Source: CAYXWM01 sp964468805 (lineage in GTDB: Bacteria; Bacillota; Clostridia; Lachnospirales; WRBF01). Taken from it: DNA of 42,278 nucleotides. The translations under genes were made by a program, and so were the position numbers. Position 1 is the first letter of the stretch; every line of letters starts with the position of its first letter. Where the stretch lies: NCBI GenBank assembly GCA_964468805.1, contig CAYXWM010000018.1, forward strand, positions 1 to 42,278, given 5' to 3'. The notes below the pieces were generated by a model, which saw nothing but the letters and a program-made list of their open reading frames with translations, searched no databases and was not told the DNA's origin. Shown one piece after another: positions 7,777 through 16,753 of this stretch.

Positions 7777-9678
7777 TTACACGTCCAAGTTTCTTACAAA
7801 GTGGGCGTATTCGTTGATAAATTCACGCCGGGGTTCAACTTTGTCGCCCATTAGTTGGGTGAAGATTTCGTCGGCTTGGATGGCGTCTTCTAGGGTTACT
7901 TGGAGGAGTACCCGTCTTGAAGGATCCATGGTGGTGTCCCAAAGCTGAATAGCATCCATTTCGCCCAGACCTTTGTAGCGTTGGATTGGTTTTATGCCCT
8001 CTTTGCCGATTTGGTTAAGGAGACGATCCAATTCTTCGTCTGAGTAGACGTAATATTCGGATTTGCCTTTTTCCACCTTGTACAATGGCGGTTGAGCAAT
8101 GAAAACATTTCCATTTTCTATTAATTGCCACATATAACGGTACATAAATGTTAATAATAAGGTTCTGATATGGGCACCGTCTACGTCGGCATCGGTCATG
8201 ATTATAATTTTATGGTATCGAAGTTTGTTTAAGTCAAACTCATCATGTATGCCTGTACCAAAAGCGGTGATCATGGCACGGATTTCTTCGTTGGCTAAGA
8301 TTTTGTCCAGCCTTGCTTTTTCCACGTTGAGGATTTTACCTCTCAACGGCAGTATGGCTTGGGTTTTTGGGGTACGTGCCGATTTTGCGGAACCGCCGGC
8401 GGAGTCACCCTCTACCAGATAGATTTCGCATAAACTCGGGTCACGCTCCGAGCAGTCCGCTAATTTGCCGGGAAGTCGTCCGGATTCCAGAACGGATTTT
8501 CTGCGAACCAGTTCCCTTGCTTTCTTTGCAGCATCTCTTGCCCTTGCGGCAACCAGACCTTTTTCCAAAATCGCCTTACCCACAGAGGGGTTTTCTTCCA
8601 AGAAATATTTTAAATACTCTGTAAACAGGGATTCCACAGCGTTTCTTGCTTCGGAGTTGCCAAGTTTGGTCTTGGTTTGTCCCTCAAATTGGGGATTTTC
8701 TATTTTTATACTGATTACAGCCGTCAGACCTTCTCGAACGTCGTCACCGCTTAGGTTTTTGTCGTTTTCTTTAAGAAGATTGAATTTTCTGCCGTAATCG
8801 TTTACAGATTTGGTTAAACCGGCACGGAAACCCACAAGGTGAGTACCGCCGTCGGTGGTGTTTATGTTGTTAACGAAAGTGTAGGTGTTTTCGTGGAAAT
8901 CGTCGTTGTATTGCAGGGCAACTTCTACGTAAACGCCGTCTCTTTCTCCTTCGGCATAGAAAATTTTCTCGAATATGGGAGTACGGTTTTTGTTAATATG
9001 CTGAACAAATTGCTTAATACCGCCTTCGTAATGAAAGGTTCGTTCGCGTTCCATGCCGGGGCGACGGTCTACCAGGTTTATCTTTAAGCCTTTGGTGAGA
9101 AAGGCTGTTTCTTGCAAACGTTGTTTTAAGGTTTCGAAGCTGTAAACGCATTCTTCGAAAATTTCTTCGTCGGGCCAAAACCGTACATAAGTTCCGTGGA
9201 GTTCGGTGTCGCCGATTACGGTGAGTTGGGTTATGACCTTGCCTCTTTCGAAGGTTTGTTCGTGGATTTTTCCGTCGGTATGGATATTGACTATAAGGCG
9301 TTTGGACAGAGCGTTTACCACGGAGGCACCTACGCCATGCAAACCGCCGGACACCTTATAACCGCCGGCACCGAATTTACCGCCGGAATGGAGTATGGTA
9401 AAAACTACTTCCACGGCAGGAATACCGGCTTGGGGTTGTATACCTACGGGTATACCGCGACCGTTGTCCATGACGGAGACAGAGTTGTCCGAATGAATTG
9501 TAACGGTAATTTCGTTGCAATGTCCGGCCAAGGCTTCGTCCACGGCGTTGTCTGCTATTTCGTATACAAGATGATGCAGTCCTCGGGAACAAGTACTGCC
9601 TATATACATACCGGGGCGTTTTCGTACCGCTTCCAAGCCTTCCAATATTTGAATTTGTGTCTCGTTATATTCACTCAT
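7777..9678 (-). CDS. gyrB: DNA gyrase subunit B
   Basis: GyrB is the ATPase subunit that drives negative supercoiling together with GyrA. The 633-residue protein has the GHKL ATPase region (IADNAVDEAL, 41-50, and VMDNGRGIP), the transducer domain, and a Toprim domain with EGDSAGGSAK near residue 420 and PLRGKILNVEKA after it. It ends in the usual FVRNLDV. It lacks the long insert found in some Gram-negative GyrB proteins. The start is ATG at 9678, preceded by AGAGGAG. It precedes gyrA on the same strand with a 164-base spacer that contains a leader hairpin, so gyrA may be separately controlled. Confidence 0.98.
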   Translation of the reverse strand: MSEYNETQIQILEGLEAVRKRPGMYIGSTCSRGLHHLVYEIADNAVDEALAGHCNEITVTIHSDNSVSVMDNGRGIPVGIQPQAGIPAVEVVFTILHSGGKFGAGGYKVSGGLHGVGASVVNALSKRLIVNIHTDGKIHEQTFERGKVITQLTVIGDTELHGTYVRFWPDEEIFEECVYSFETLKQRLQETAFLTKGLKINLVDRRPGMERERTFHYEGGIKQFVQHINKNRTPIFEKIFYAEGERDGVYVEVALQYNDDFHENTYTFVNNINTTDGGTHLVGFRAGLTKSVNDYGRKFNLLKENDKNLSGDDVREGLTAVISIKIENPQFEGQTKTKLGNSEARNAVESLFTEYLKYFLEENPSVGKAILEKGLVAARARDAAKKARELVRRKSVLESGRLPGKLADCSERDPSLCEIYLVEGDSAGGSAKSARTPKTQAILPLRGKILNVEKARLDKILANEEIRAMITAFGTGIHDEFDLNKLRYHKIIIMTDADVDGAHIRTLLLTFMYRYMWQLIENGNVFIAQPPLYKVEKGKSEYYVYSDEELDRLLNQIGKEGIKPIQRYKGLGEMDAIQLWDTTMDPSRRVLLQVTLEDAIQADEIFTQLMGDKVEPRREFINEYAHFVRNLDV

Positions 9679-9728
9679 TTTGCGAGTCTCCTCTGTTTCA
9701 ACACCCTTTGGGGTTGCGTGTAGCTATG

Positions 9729-9881
9729 TTACTTTAGGCTCAAAAGTTCGTATACACCGAATAAAGGGTTAGCGGTTGTTTTGAGCATTTCTGTATACTT
9801 AACCGATTCTCTGTCCGAACATAAGTATTCGGATTTAAATACCGGTTTGATTTCTTTGGTTGGATTATTATTGACTTTCAC
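9729..9881 (-). CDS. Possible small ORF between recF and gyrB
   Basis: A 50-codon frame with a GTG start reads MKVNNNPTKEIKPVF and ends in LFGVYELLSLK just before gyrB. It fills half of the 316-base recF-gyrB spacer, where many Firmicutes encode RemB (DUF370), but it does not look like RemB. No clear ribosome site precedes it. The frame is on the operon strand. It could equally be chance, and I do not recognise the product. The rest of the spacer shows no gene. Confidence 0.25.
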   Translation of the reverse strand: MKVNNNPTKEIKPVFKSEYLCSDRESVKYTEMLKTTANPLFGVYELLSLK

Positions 9882-9994
9882 CTGTTTTCGTTGCGAAAAA
9901 AACTTTCTTTCATACTTTTATAAACAAAAACCGGGGACTGATACAAGCCAATAAATTTGCTGAACCACTACCCTTAAATATACCGGAAAATCGT

Positions 9995-11077
9995 TTAATT
10001 TACAATCCTGACTTTTCCCTTATATATTTCAAAAACCTTGGCTTCCTTTGTGACATTTTTTACAATATCTTCAACTCCGGTGCAGGTAATAAAGGTTTGC
10101 ACGTCTTTTATGCTTTTCAAAAGATAGCTTTGACGTGAAAAATCCAGCTCGGAGAGTACGTCGTCCAAAAGCAAAACAGGGTTTGTGTTTTTTTGTGTTT
10201 TGATAATTTCTATTTCCGCCAGTTTTGCCGAAAGTGAGGCTGTGCGTTGCTGACCTTGAGAGCCGTAAACTCGGGCTTCTTCGCCGTTTATGTTAAATGT
10301 TATGTCATCTTTGTGTATTCCGTAGGCGGTACTGCCGGTTTGTATGTCTTTTTTAAGGTTTTTGGATAGTTTATCGGCAAAATCCTCGGCAGTTACGGAG
10401 GGTTTATATTTAATTTCAAGAGTTTCCTTGTTTTGCGTTATTTCACTGTGAATTTGGGCGGCTATGGGGTTTATTTTGTTTATAAAATCCGTTCTGTGCT
10501 TGATTATCCTTATGCCGTGTTCCACCAATCCCGTATCCCAAACAAAAACCGTGTCTTGGTCTGAGGGATTGTAACGGAGACTTTTCAACAGTTTATTTCG
10601 CTGATTCAGAACCCTGTGATATTGTTGCAGTTCGTAGTAATAAACGGAACTCAGCTGGCATTGTTCTATATCCATAAAACGGCGTCTTATACCGGGGCCG
10701 CCTTTTATCAGGCTTAAATCCTCGGGCGAAAAAATAACCACAGGCAGGATACCCAGCAATTCACCCAGCTTTCTGATGGACACGCCGTTGACGGCAACTT
10801 TTTTGCCGTCTCGTTTCAGTTGGATGTTTACGGTTTCGCCTATGGTATCCCCTTGGATACTGAGTCCTATATGGGCTTGTTGGGCATTAAAGTTAATTAG
10901 CTCCCGGTCGTAATAGGTGCGATGGGAGCGACCAACGGCGGCTACATACACAGACTCCAACAGGTTGGTTTTGCCCTGGGCGTTGTTGCCGTAAAAAATA
11001 TTAAGGCCGTCACGGGGCTCCAGCTCCAGTTGTTCTATGTTTCGGAAATTTTTCAGTGACAGATTTTTTATATACAT
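9995..11077 (-). CDS. recF: DNA replication and repair protein RecF
   Basis: RecF is an SMC-like ATPase that helps load RecA at single-stranded gaps, together with RecO and RecR. The 360-residue protein has a Walker A motif GNNAQGKTN (30-38), the ABC-type signature region GSQGQQRT near residue 275 and a Walker B VLLLDDVLSELD near residue 300. It lies between dnaN and gyrB, as in most Firmicutes. The small S4-domain gene (yaaA) usually found between dnaN and recF is missing. The start is ATG at 11077 with only a weak AGGA upstream. A 339-base spacer with two hairpins separates it from dnaN. Confidence 0.97.
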   Translation of the reverse strand: MYIKNLSLKNFRNIEQLELEPRDGLNIFYGNNAQGKTNLLESVYVAAVGRSHRTYYDRELINFNAQQAHIGLSIQGDTIGETVNIQLKRDGKKVAVNGVSIRKLGELLGILPVVIFSPEDLSLIKGGPGIRRRFMDIEQCQLSSVYYYELQQYHRVLNQRNKLLKSLRYNPSDQDTVFVWDTGLVEHGIRIIKHRTDFINKINPIAAQIHSEITQNKETLEIKYKPSVTAEDFADKLSKNLKKDIQTGSTAYGIHKDDITFNINGEEARVYGSQGQQRTASLSAKLAEIEIIKTQKNTNPVLLLDDVLSELDFSRQSYLLKSIKDVQTFITCTGVEDIVKNVTKEAKVFEIYKGKVRIVN

Positions 11078-11122
11078 GGCGGTATCCTGTGGGGTGGGCG
11101 TGTATACGGCTTAATTTAATTA

Positions 11123-11173
11123 ACAAAAATCAAATACAATCCGACCAAAGGAGTAATTGTATTTGATTTTTGT
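11123..11173. repeat. Perfect 18-bp inverted repeat upstream of recF
   Basis: ACAAAAATCAAATACAAT at 11123-11140 is the exact reverse complement of 11156-11173, with a 15-base loop. It lies in the dnaN-recF spacer, 46 bases before the recF start on the minus strand. The tail on either strand is not a clean T-run, so a terminator is possible but unproven. Confidence 0.85.
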
Positions 11174-11212
11174 ATACTTTACATAAACCGCTGTGCCTCC
11201 GGTGGGAAAAGA

Positions 11213-11299
11213 GAAGACCTTGAGGAAAAGTTTTGGTAAATTAGTATAACAGCCAACAAAAGCAATTAATTTACCATAAATCCCTTTAATAAGACTTTA
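11213..11299 (-). repeat. Leader hairpin repeat in the dnaN-recF spacer
   Basis: On the minus strand it reads AAAGTCTTATTAAAGGGAT, GGTAAATTAATTGC, a short variable part, ACTAATTTACC, AAAACTTTTCCTCAAGGTCTT. GGTAAATTA pairs with TAATTTACC. It lies about 135 bases before the recF start. Together with the 18-bp inverted repeat it accounts for most of the gene-free stretch 11078-11416. Confidence 0.75.
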
Positions 11300-11416
11300 G
11301 CATGGCTAAGTTATAGATTAATGCATTTATTAAAGTCGTCTTTCTTAACCGGAGGTTTATGTGTATTTGGGCATCTAACCGAATTATTATGTTTACCGGT
11401 AATTATTGCCGGAAAG

Positions 11417-12538
11417 TTAAGCTTTTAGTCTTAGGGGCAGTATCAAGTAACGGCCGTTGTCGTTGTTGGGCGGCTTGATAACACAGGGACTGAGAGATGT
11501 AGAGAATTGGATGTTTACGTTATTATCTTCAATGGCTCTCAGGGCGTCCATAAGGTAGCGTGGGTTAAAGCTGATTTCAAGGTTTGCACCTTCTTGGTCT
11601 ATGTTCAGCTCGTCTCTTGCCATACCCAGGTCGGTTTTGGAGGTAAGGATAAGTAAATTATTCTCTATTTGGAAGTTTATGGGGTTTTTCTTGTTTTCTT
11701 TACTGGTTACCAAGGCAACACGCTCTATGCTGGAAAGAAGAGCCTGTCTGTCTGCGGTAATCATGGTGGTGTAATCCATGGGGAACATGGTTTCGTATTT
11801 GATAAATTCGCCTTCGATTAACCTGGAAACTACCTTGCAGTTTTCAAATTCAAACATAATGTGTTTGTCGGTGATATAAGCCGTGAATTCGCCTTCGCCT
11901 TTTTGACCGGTTCCGGGTGCGAATTTGCTGATTTCGTTCATAGTTTTCAGCGGAATAACGCATTTTGTGTCCGGAACGGGGTTATCCAAGGGCATTCTTC
12001 TGCATGATATTCGGAAACCGTCCACGGAAACAAGATAAAGGTGGTTATCCTTGATTTCAAAGAGGATACCTGTCAAAACCGGCTTGGATTCGTCAACTGC
12101 AACGGAGAAGTTGGTTTGAACTATCATATTTTTAAATTCGGAAAATTTGATTTCTATACCGTCTGTAGGTTCAACGGCGGGCAAGAAAGGAAATTCCCAG
12201 CCAGGCATACCCATTATGGTAAACACAGATTTTCCACAGCTAATGGTAGTGGTATTTTGTTCGTCTACGCTTATCTCTATGTTGTCATCAGGTAATTTTT
12301 TAACAATTTCAGAAAAAAAGCGTGCAACCAAGGCAACGGAACCTTGTTCGGAAACGGTAGCTTCTATATTGCTTGTTTCTATACCCAGCTCCAAATCGTT
12401 GCCCAGCATTTTAAAACCGTTTTCATCGGCTGACAGCAGTATACATTCAAGAATAGGCAGGGTGGTTCTGTTAGATACGGCTTTAAGCACCCGACTTATA
12501 TTGTTTTGCATATTCTCTTTGGTGCAAGTTATTTTCAT
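11417..12538 (-). CDS. dnaN: DNA polymerase III sliding clamp (beta subunit)
   Basis: DnaN forms a ring-shaped dimer that tethers polymerase III to DNA and docks many repair proteins. The 373-residue length and the start MKITCTKENM match the family. The chain divides into three similar clamp domains of about 120 residues, and the C-terminus ends in the usual LPLRLKA-type strand (family LPMRL). The start is ATG at 12538, with AGAGGAAG upstream; a 12-residue in-frame extension is unsupported. It lies downstream of dnaA on the same strand, separated by the 843-base origin spacer. Confidence 0.98.
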   Translation of the reverse strand: MKITCTKENMQNNISRVLKAVSNRTTLPILECILLSADENGFKMLGNDLELGIETSNIEATVSEQGSVALVARFFSEIVKKLPDDNIEISVDEQNTTTISCGKSVFTIMGMPGWEFPFLPAVEPTDGIEIKFSEFKNMIVQTNFSVAVDESKPVLTGILFEIKDNHLYLVSVDGFRISCRRMPLDNPVPDTKCVIPLKTMNEISKFAPGTGQKGEGEFTAYITDKHIMFEFENCKVVSRLIEGEFIKYETMFPMDYTTMITADRQALLSSIERVALVTSKENKKNPINFQIENNLLILTSKTDLGMARDELNIDQEGANLEISFNPRYLMDALRAIEDNNVNIQFSTSLSPCVIKPPNNDNGRYLILPLRLKA

Positions 12539-12665
12539 GGTGACTCTTCCTCTCGGTTGAAGACGTAAAGGCAAAGCAAGGAAAACCTGCCGGCCTGCAA
12601 TTTGTTAACATAATGTATTTTGTATTTATCCGGGTGAATATATATATTAAAAAGTTTAACCAATA

Positions 12666-13167
12666 TGTGGATAAATTTGCAAATATATTTCTTTAACGGG
12701 CTTTGTTTGCCAAGCAAGATTCAGAAAAAAGCCTATAAACTAAGCTTCTTTACAAACGTTTCGTTGTTTGTGCTTTTTTGGTTTTAGTTGTTTATATCTT
12801 TATTTTTTTAACAAACAACTAACAAACCTTTTCTTTTGCTTCGGCGAAAATAATTTTACCACTTGGGCGATGTTGTTCACATTTTTTCAACAATCAACAA
12901 TCAACAGCTTAGATAAAAAAATAAAATAAATTACAGAAGTAGCAGTAGTAGGTGTTGTTGATATGTGGAAAAGTGGTTTTTGACCGAAAAATAAAGCAAA
13001 CTGCCCGGTTACAAACATGTTCACAACCTATGGACAATCGCCAAGGTTATCAACATGTTCAACAGGGGCAGAAGTAAAAGAAAATTATAAACAACTTATC
13101 AACAAGTAAATTAACACACTGTTGATAAGTTTGTGAGTTAAAATTTCGGCCGAAAAGTTATCCACAG
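12666..13167. other. oriC, dnaA-dnaN arm: DnaA-box cluster
   Basis: The 843-base dnaA-dnaN spacer carries consensus DnaA boxes TGTGGATAA at 12666-12674 and TTATCCACA at 13159-13167. One-mismatch boxes lie at 12964-12972, 13047-13055, 13096-13104 and 13120-13128. With the trio tract at 12934-12951 this matches the unwinding half of a Bacillus-type bipartite origin. The rest of 12539-13381 holds AT-rich sequence and one leader-type hairpin (13250-13318), and I see no gene in it. Confidence 0.88.
12911..12951 (+). other. Probable origin unwinding element with DnaA-trio tract
   Basis: An AT-only run (12911-12932, apart from one G at 12912) is followed by six consecutive three-base units CAG AAG TAG CAG TAG TAG at 12934-12951, then DnaA-box-like TGTTGATAT (12956-12964) and TGTGGAAAA (12964-12972). 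The order AT-rich, trios, boxes in the TGTGG orientation is what is described for the DnaA-trio in Bacillus subtilis, where DnaA extends from boxes onto single-stranded trios. This is the likely melting site. Confidence 0.65.
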
Positions 13168-13249
13168 GCATTGTGAAAACACTTAAATCATAAGGTTTTT
13201 AAGCATAGGTATACCTGATGCCCGGCGGATAAAGTCCTCTCAAATAAAA

Positions 13250-13318
13250 AAAGACAAACCTCGAGGGAAACTTTTTCTGAAGAAAATGTTTCCCTCTGAC
13301 TCTCTTCAAAAGACTTTG
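13250..13318 (-). repeat. Leader-type hairpin repeat downstream of dnaA
   Basis: On the minus strand it reads AAAGTCTTTTGAAGAGAGTC, AGAGGGAAACATTTTCTTCA, GAAAAAGTTTCCCTCGAGGT. The arms GAGGGAAAC and GTTTCCCTC pair, and the TTTTTCTTCAGAAAAAG core matches copies at mnmG, noc and ecfA1. The variable apical part of those copies is missing here. It lies between the dnaA stop codon and the DnaA boxes. Confidence 0.75.
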
Positions 13319-13381
13319 ATATTTGACGGTAGATTATCAAGGTTTATTAAAATCCCGGGTATCCGGCTTTTAAAAAGGCGA

Positions 13382-14704
13382 TTACTCTCTGATTTTTTGT
13401 TCCAGAAGCATTAATTCGTTGCGTAGTTTGGGGTTTTTCTCTAAATCTTGGGCGATTTTTTCGCAGCCGTGAATTATGGTAGAATGGTCTCTGCCGCCGA
13501 ATTGCATACCCATCTTGGGCAGAGAAATGTCCACCAATTTACGGGTTAAATACATTGCTATCTGCCTGGGGTAGGATATGTTTTGGCTGCGTTTTTTGCT
13601 TAATAATTCGTCCGTGGTAACGTTATAGTGATTGCAGATGATTTCTTGAATAAGTTCCACGGTGATTTCTCTTTTTTCGCCTTCTACTATTAAATCTTTC
13701 AAGGAACGCTCTGCCAATTCAAGAGTGATTTCTGTTTTGGAAAGTTTGGCATAGGCGGAGATTTTGTTTAAGGCTCCTTCCAAATCTCTTATGTTGGAGA
13801 CTATGGAACGGGCTATAAATTTTGTTACCTCTTTGGGTATGACCAGCTTGTCCAACTCGGCTTTTTTCTCCAAAATTGCGGTACGGGTTTCAAAGTCCGG
13901 TGAAGAAATATCGACTATAAGACCGCAGCCGAAGCGACTGCTCAAGCGTTCTTCAAGAGTTTTGATTTCCCTGGGCGGTTGGTCGGAGGAGATAACGATT
14001 TGTTTGTTGGCGTGGTATAAGGTATTGAATGTATGGAAAAACTCCTCTTGAGTACCTTCTTTTTCCGAAAGGAATTGGATATCGTCTATGAGCAGTACGT
14101 CTATCTCTCTGTATTTGTCACGGAAAACTTGGTTTTTACGGTCTTTGATGGAGTTAATCAATTCATTGGTGAAAGTCTCGGTGGAGACGTAAAGTACACG
14201 TTTGTTGTTGTTTTTGCTGAGTATGTAGTTACCTATGGAGTGCATTAAATGGGTCTTTCCCAAACCAACTCCGCCGTATAAAAACAGAGGGTTGTAGGTG
14301 GTCAGACCCGGGGCTTCAGCCACAGCTACGCAAGCGGCATAGGCTAATTCGTTGCTCTTGCCTCGTACAAAGGTTTCAAAAACGTATTTGCTTTGTATGT
14401 TGCTTTTGGAATTACTGTCGGGAGAGTTGTTTTTTTCTTCTTGGAATTGCTGTTCGTCGTCGCTGGTAATGTAGACATTTATGTCAGAGCGTGTTGCGGA
14501 GCGGACGCTGTTTGTTATTTCGTGGAGATAGCGTTGTTCTATGGTTGTTTTGAAAAATCTCTTCTTTGTTTGTAAAATAAAGCTGTTTTCGTCCATACTG
14601 ACGGGTTCCAGGGTTTTTATCCATGTATCATAGACTACATCTGTAAACGATTTTTCCATAAGTTTGAGTGCGTAAGCCCAAGCACTTTGAAGTTCTTCGT
14701 TCAT
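13382..14704 (-). CDS. dnaA: Chromosomal replication initiator DnaA
   Basis: DnaA binds the origin boxes, melts the DNA and starts loading of the replicative helicase. The 440-residue protein has an N-terminal helicase-contact domain, a short polar linker (about 85-105), the AAA+ domain with Walker A GGVGLGKTH (144-152) and Walker B LLIDDIQF (D207, D208), and the C-terminal DNA-binding domain with GGRDHSTIIHG near residue 405. The start is ATG at 14704, with TAGGAGGA upstream. Box clusters flank the gene on both sides and its likely promoter lies among them, which suggests that DnaA controls its own transcription. Confidence 0.99.
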   Translation of the reverse strand: MNEELQSAWAYALKLMEKSFTDVVYDTWIKTLEPVSMDENSFILQTKKRFFKTTIEQRYLHEITNSVRSATRSDINVYITSDDEQQFQEEKNNSPDSNSKSNIQSKYVFETFVRGKSNELAYAACVAVAEAPGLTTYNPLFLYGGVGLGKTHLMHSIGNYILSKNNNKRVLYVSTETFTNELINSIKDRKNQVFRDKYREIDVLLIDDIQFLSEKEGTQEEFFHTFNTLYHANKQIVISSDQPPREIKTLEERLSSRFGCGLIVDISSPDFETRTAILEKKAELDKLVIPKEVTKFIARSIVSNIRDLEGALNKISAYAKLSKTEITLELAERSLKDLIVEGEKREITVELIQEIICNHYNVTTDELLSKKRSQNISYPRQIAMYLTRKLVDISLPKMGMQFGGRDHSTIIHGCEKIAQDLEKNPKLRNELMLLEQKIRE

Positions 14705-14849
14705 TTTTATCCTCCTAAAACTGTATATTTTCTGTGATTGTCCCGTTCTGCCCGGAGTTGTCGGGTTACGGTTGTATTTTGTGGTAACATTTTTAAAAAA
14801 TGAACCTTGAGCTTTGCCCTAAAAACTTGTGAATATTGTGTACAAAAGC

Positions 14850-15186
14850 TGTTGATAAAAATGTGGATAACGTGGAAAACTTCGCCTGAATGGGATTATC
14901 AACACCTGTTGATAAAAATATAAACATTATCCCGGGGTATCTGTCATCAGAGCTTCTGTAAAAAATCGCCGGTTAAGTGAGTTTATAAAAAACTAAAATA
15001 ATGGGGCTTTGTTTAACGCTTTTTTATGTTCCTTACGTTAATAATTATATCAAAGCTTATATCGGGCGGTCAAATTTTGTTATGAAATTGTAAAGTTATC
15101 AACAAAATTATCAACACCCTGTGCATAACCGGTCTGTGGATTACTTATTTTTCACCTGTTAATAATATCAAATAATCTGTGGATAA
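14850..15186. other. oriC, upstream arm: DnaA-box cluster before dnaA
   Basis: Consensus TGTGGATAA boxes occur at 14862-14870 and 15178-15186. Near-consensus TGTTGATAA or TTATCAACA boxes are at 14850-14858, 14896-14904, 14907-14915, 15096-15104 and 15108-15116, and TGTGGATTA is at 15135-15143. This is the second cluster of a bipartite origin. From 15187 to the rpmH promoter (15584) I see no gene and no further clear boxes. Confidence 0.88.
15044..15073 (-). promoter_or_regulatory. Probable dnaA promoter
   Basis: On the minus strand TTGACC (15068-15073) is followed after 18 bases by TATAAT (15044-15049). The transcript would begin near 15037 and carry a 330-base leader crossing five DnaA boxes before the dnaA start. 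The -35 end also lies next to boxes at 15096-15116, which fits autoregulation. Confidence 0.65.
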
Positions 15187-15583
15187 GCAAGAGTTTTTCA
15201 AGTTTCGATATTTATCGACAGGCACCGAAAATACATGAAGTACAGCCTGTTTAAGAAATTTTTATAAACAAAGCGACCTTTAGCGACAATAATTACCTGC
15301 TATTTAAGACCACTCATTGTATTTAAAAGAAAGCTCAAGGGCATAACAAATTGTTTATAAATGAATATCTAATAAAGAAAAAATTTAATTGTGTATAACT
15401 CAAATTTTTTTAAAATTACGGCAAGTAAATTTTTTCCGAAACATAACATACAAAACTTACCTATAGGAGGCAAAGCCCTACAGAAATTTATTTATTTCAA
15501 GGATTGTTTAACATTTTCAGAAACTTTTTTTGCAAAATTTTTTAACACTCCGTCTGTATTACCCATAATTACTGCCATAATAC

Positions 15584-15612
15584 TTGACGAGTATATTCTA
15601 ACGTACTATAAT
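15584..15612 (+). promoter_or_regulatory. Probable rpmH operon promoter
   Basis: TTGACG (15584-15589) and TATAAT (15607-15612) are separated by 17 bases, close to the ideal sigma-A promoter. It would drive rpmH-rnpA-yidD-yidC-jag with a leader of about 255 bases. It lies inside an unsupported open frame (15391-15690), which argues that this frame is not a gene. Confidence 0.7.
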
Positions 15613-15874
15613 GTTTCTATAAAACGGCGATTCACGCCGATTACGCCATTACCGGAGGACAACCGGTCAAAAAAATCTTTGGTTATGTAAAAATTTAGAT
15701 TTTGCAGGTATAAAAACCGAAGACCCGGCTTGGTCCGGACAAACCTTGTAAACCGTGTGTTTATAGGGTTTTAATTGACAGGATGTTTCGCTGACCGGCG
15801 TTATGCTATGCCCGGACGGCGGTTATTTTTATGTAACCGCAGGAAAGGTTTTAGTTCAGAAGGAGGTGTAATAC

Positions 15875-16009
15875 TTGAAAAGAACATACCAGCCCAAGAA
15901 AAGACAAAGAAGCAAGGTTCACGGATTCAGAAAACGTATGGCTACCGCAAACGGCAGAAAGGTTCTGTTGAGAAGACGCAGAAAAGGCAGAAAAGTACTT
16001 TCCGCTTAA
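15875..16009 (+). CDS. rpmH: Ribosomal protein bL34
   Basis: The 44-residue, strongly basic protein is a component of the large ribosomal subunit. It begins MKRTYQPKKRQRSKVHGFRK and ends RRRRKGRKVLSA, as bL34 does. It starts with TTG at 15875, preceded by an ideal AGGAGGTG at 15861, so it is easily missed by gene finders. It heads the conserved rpmH-rnpA-yidD-yidC-jag cluster next to the origin, and its stop is only nine bases before rnpA. Confidence 0.97.
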   Translation: MKRTYQPKKRQRSKVHGFRKRMATANGRKVLLRRRRKGRKVLSA

Positions 16010-16018
16010 TATTCGAAT

Positions 16019-16348
16019 ATGTTTACTTTAAAAAACACTCGGCAATTCAATAAGGTTTACCGCCGGGGTAAATCCTTTGCTACAAAGTATATGGTAATTT
16101 ATGTTCTCAACAACAGGAGCCTCACAAACCGCCTGGGTTTTTCGGTAAGCAAAAAGGTCGGCAACTCGGTCAAGCGAAGCCGTATCACTCGCCTTTTGAG
16201 AGAGGGTTACAGACGCTTGGAAAAGGCTGTTACTCCCGGCTTTGATATAGTGATTATAGCAAGAAAACCCATGGACACGGCAAGCTTTCAAGATGTCTTG
16301 AATTCAATCGACTTTCTGCTTAAAAAACACAATCTTTTCATTAATTAA
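16019..16348 (+). CDS. rnpA: Ribonuclease P protein component
   Basis: RnpA is the protein partner of the RNase P RNA and helps it cut the 5' leader from precursor tRNAs. The 109-residue basic protein carries the RNR signature KKVGNSVKRSRITRLLRE (45-62) and the N-terminal hydrophobic patch of the family. The start is ATG at 16019, nine bases after the rpmH stop. There is no good ribosome site, so translation is probably coupled to rpmH. The RNase P RNA gene itself is not in the window. Confidence 0.97.
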   Translation: MFTLKNTRQFNKVYRRGKSFATKYMVIYVLNNRSLTNRLGFSVSKKVGNSVKRSRITRLLREGYRRLEKAVTPGFDIVIIARKPMDTASFQDVLNSIDFLLKKHNLFIN

Positions 16349-16395
16349 TCGCCGGTATTTTAATCGGCGTTAATTCAGCAGTGGAACGTGATTAT

Positions 16396-16629
16396 ATGAT
16401 TAAAAAATGCTTGTTGTATTTGTTGAAGTTTTACAAAAAACGGGTATCACCCTGCTTGCCGCCGGCCTGCAGGTTTTACCCTACCTGTTCCGAATATTGC
16501 TATCTGGCAATTCTAAACCGCGGCGTGTTTGTGGGCCTGTTATTGGGTATATGGCGTATTTTACGCTGCAACCCCTTCTCTGCCGGCGGCTATGACCCCG
16601 TTCCACCGAAACCTGTAAAAAATAAATAA
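16396..16629 (+). CDS. yidD: Membrane protein insertion efficiency factor YidD
   Basis: YidD is a small membrane-associated protein that assists YidC in inserting proteins. The sequence shows the family pattern: a short basic amphipathic N-terminus, PPACRFYPTCSEYC, a hydrophobic helix and the closing RCNPFSAGGYDPVP. With ATG at 16396 the product has 77 residues and begins MIKKCLLYLLKFYKK, which fits the family. A GTG at 16381 would add five residues. It lies between rnpA and yidC in the usual order. Confidence 0.95.
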   Translation: MIKKCLLYLLKFYKKRVSPCLPPACRFYPTCSEYCYLAILNRGVFVGLLLGIWRILRCNPFSAGGYDPVPPKPVKNK

Positions 16630-16753
16630 CGATTTTAACCCCAAAATACTGTCCGAGCTGCACTGTGTTGTTCGTGCGGTATTAATTTTGTTTGCGTGTA
16701 TTCCGCGATAATTAAAACTTCATCCCAAGTACTCGGAATTAGCATAGTACCGA

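Noticed and set aside
9196..9723. A 175-codon plus-strand frame inside gyrB
   Set aside because: Antisense shadow of the GyrB ATPase domain, rich in glycine and tyrosine as complements of the real codons.
15391..15690. A 99-codon plus-strand open frame between oriC and rpmH
   Set aside because: GTG start without ribosome site, no recognisable family, and a near-ideal promoter (15584-15612) lies inside it. More likely the rpmH leader and spacer.
15775..16053. A 92-codon frame overlapping rpmH and rnpA
   Set aside because: It reads rpmH in another frame; the real rpmH frame gives a perfect bL34 protein with an ideal ribosome site.
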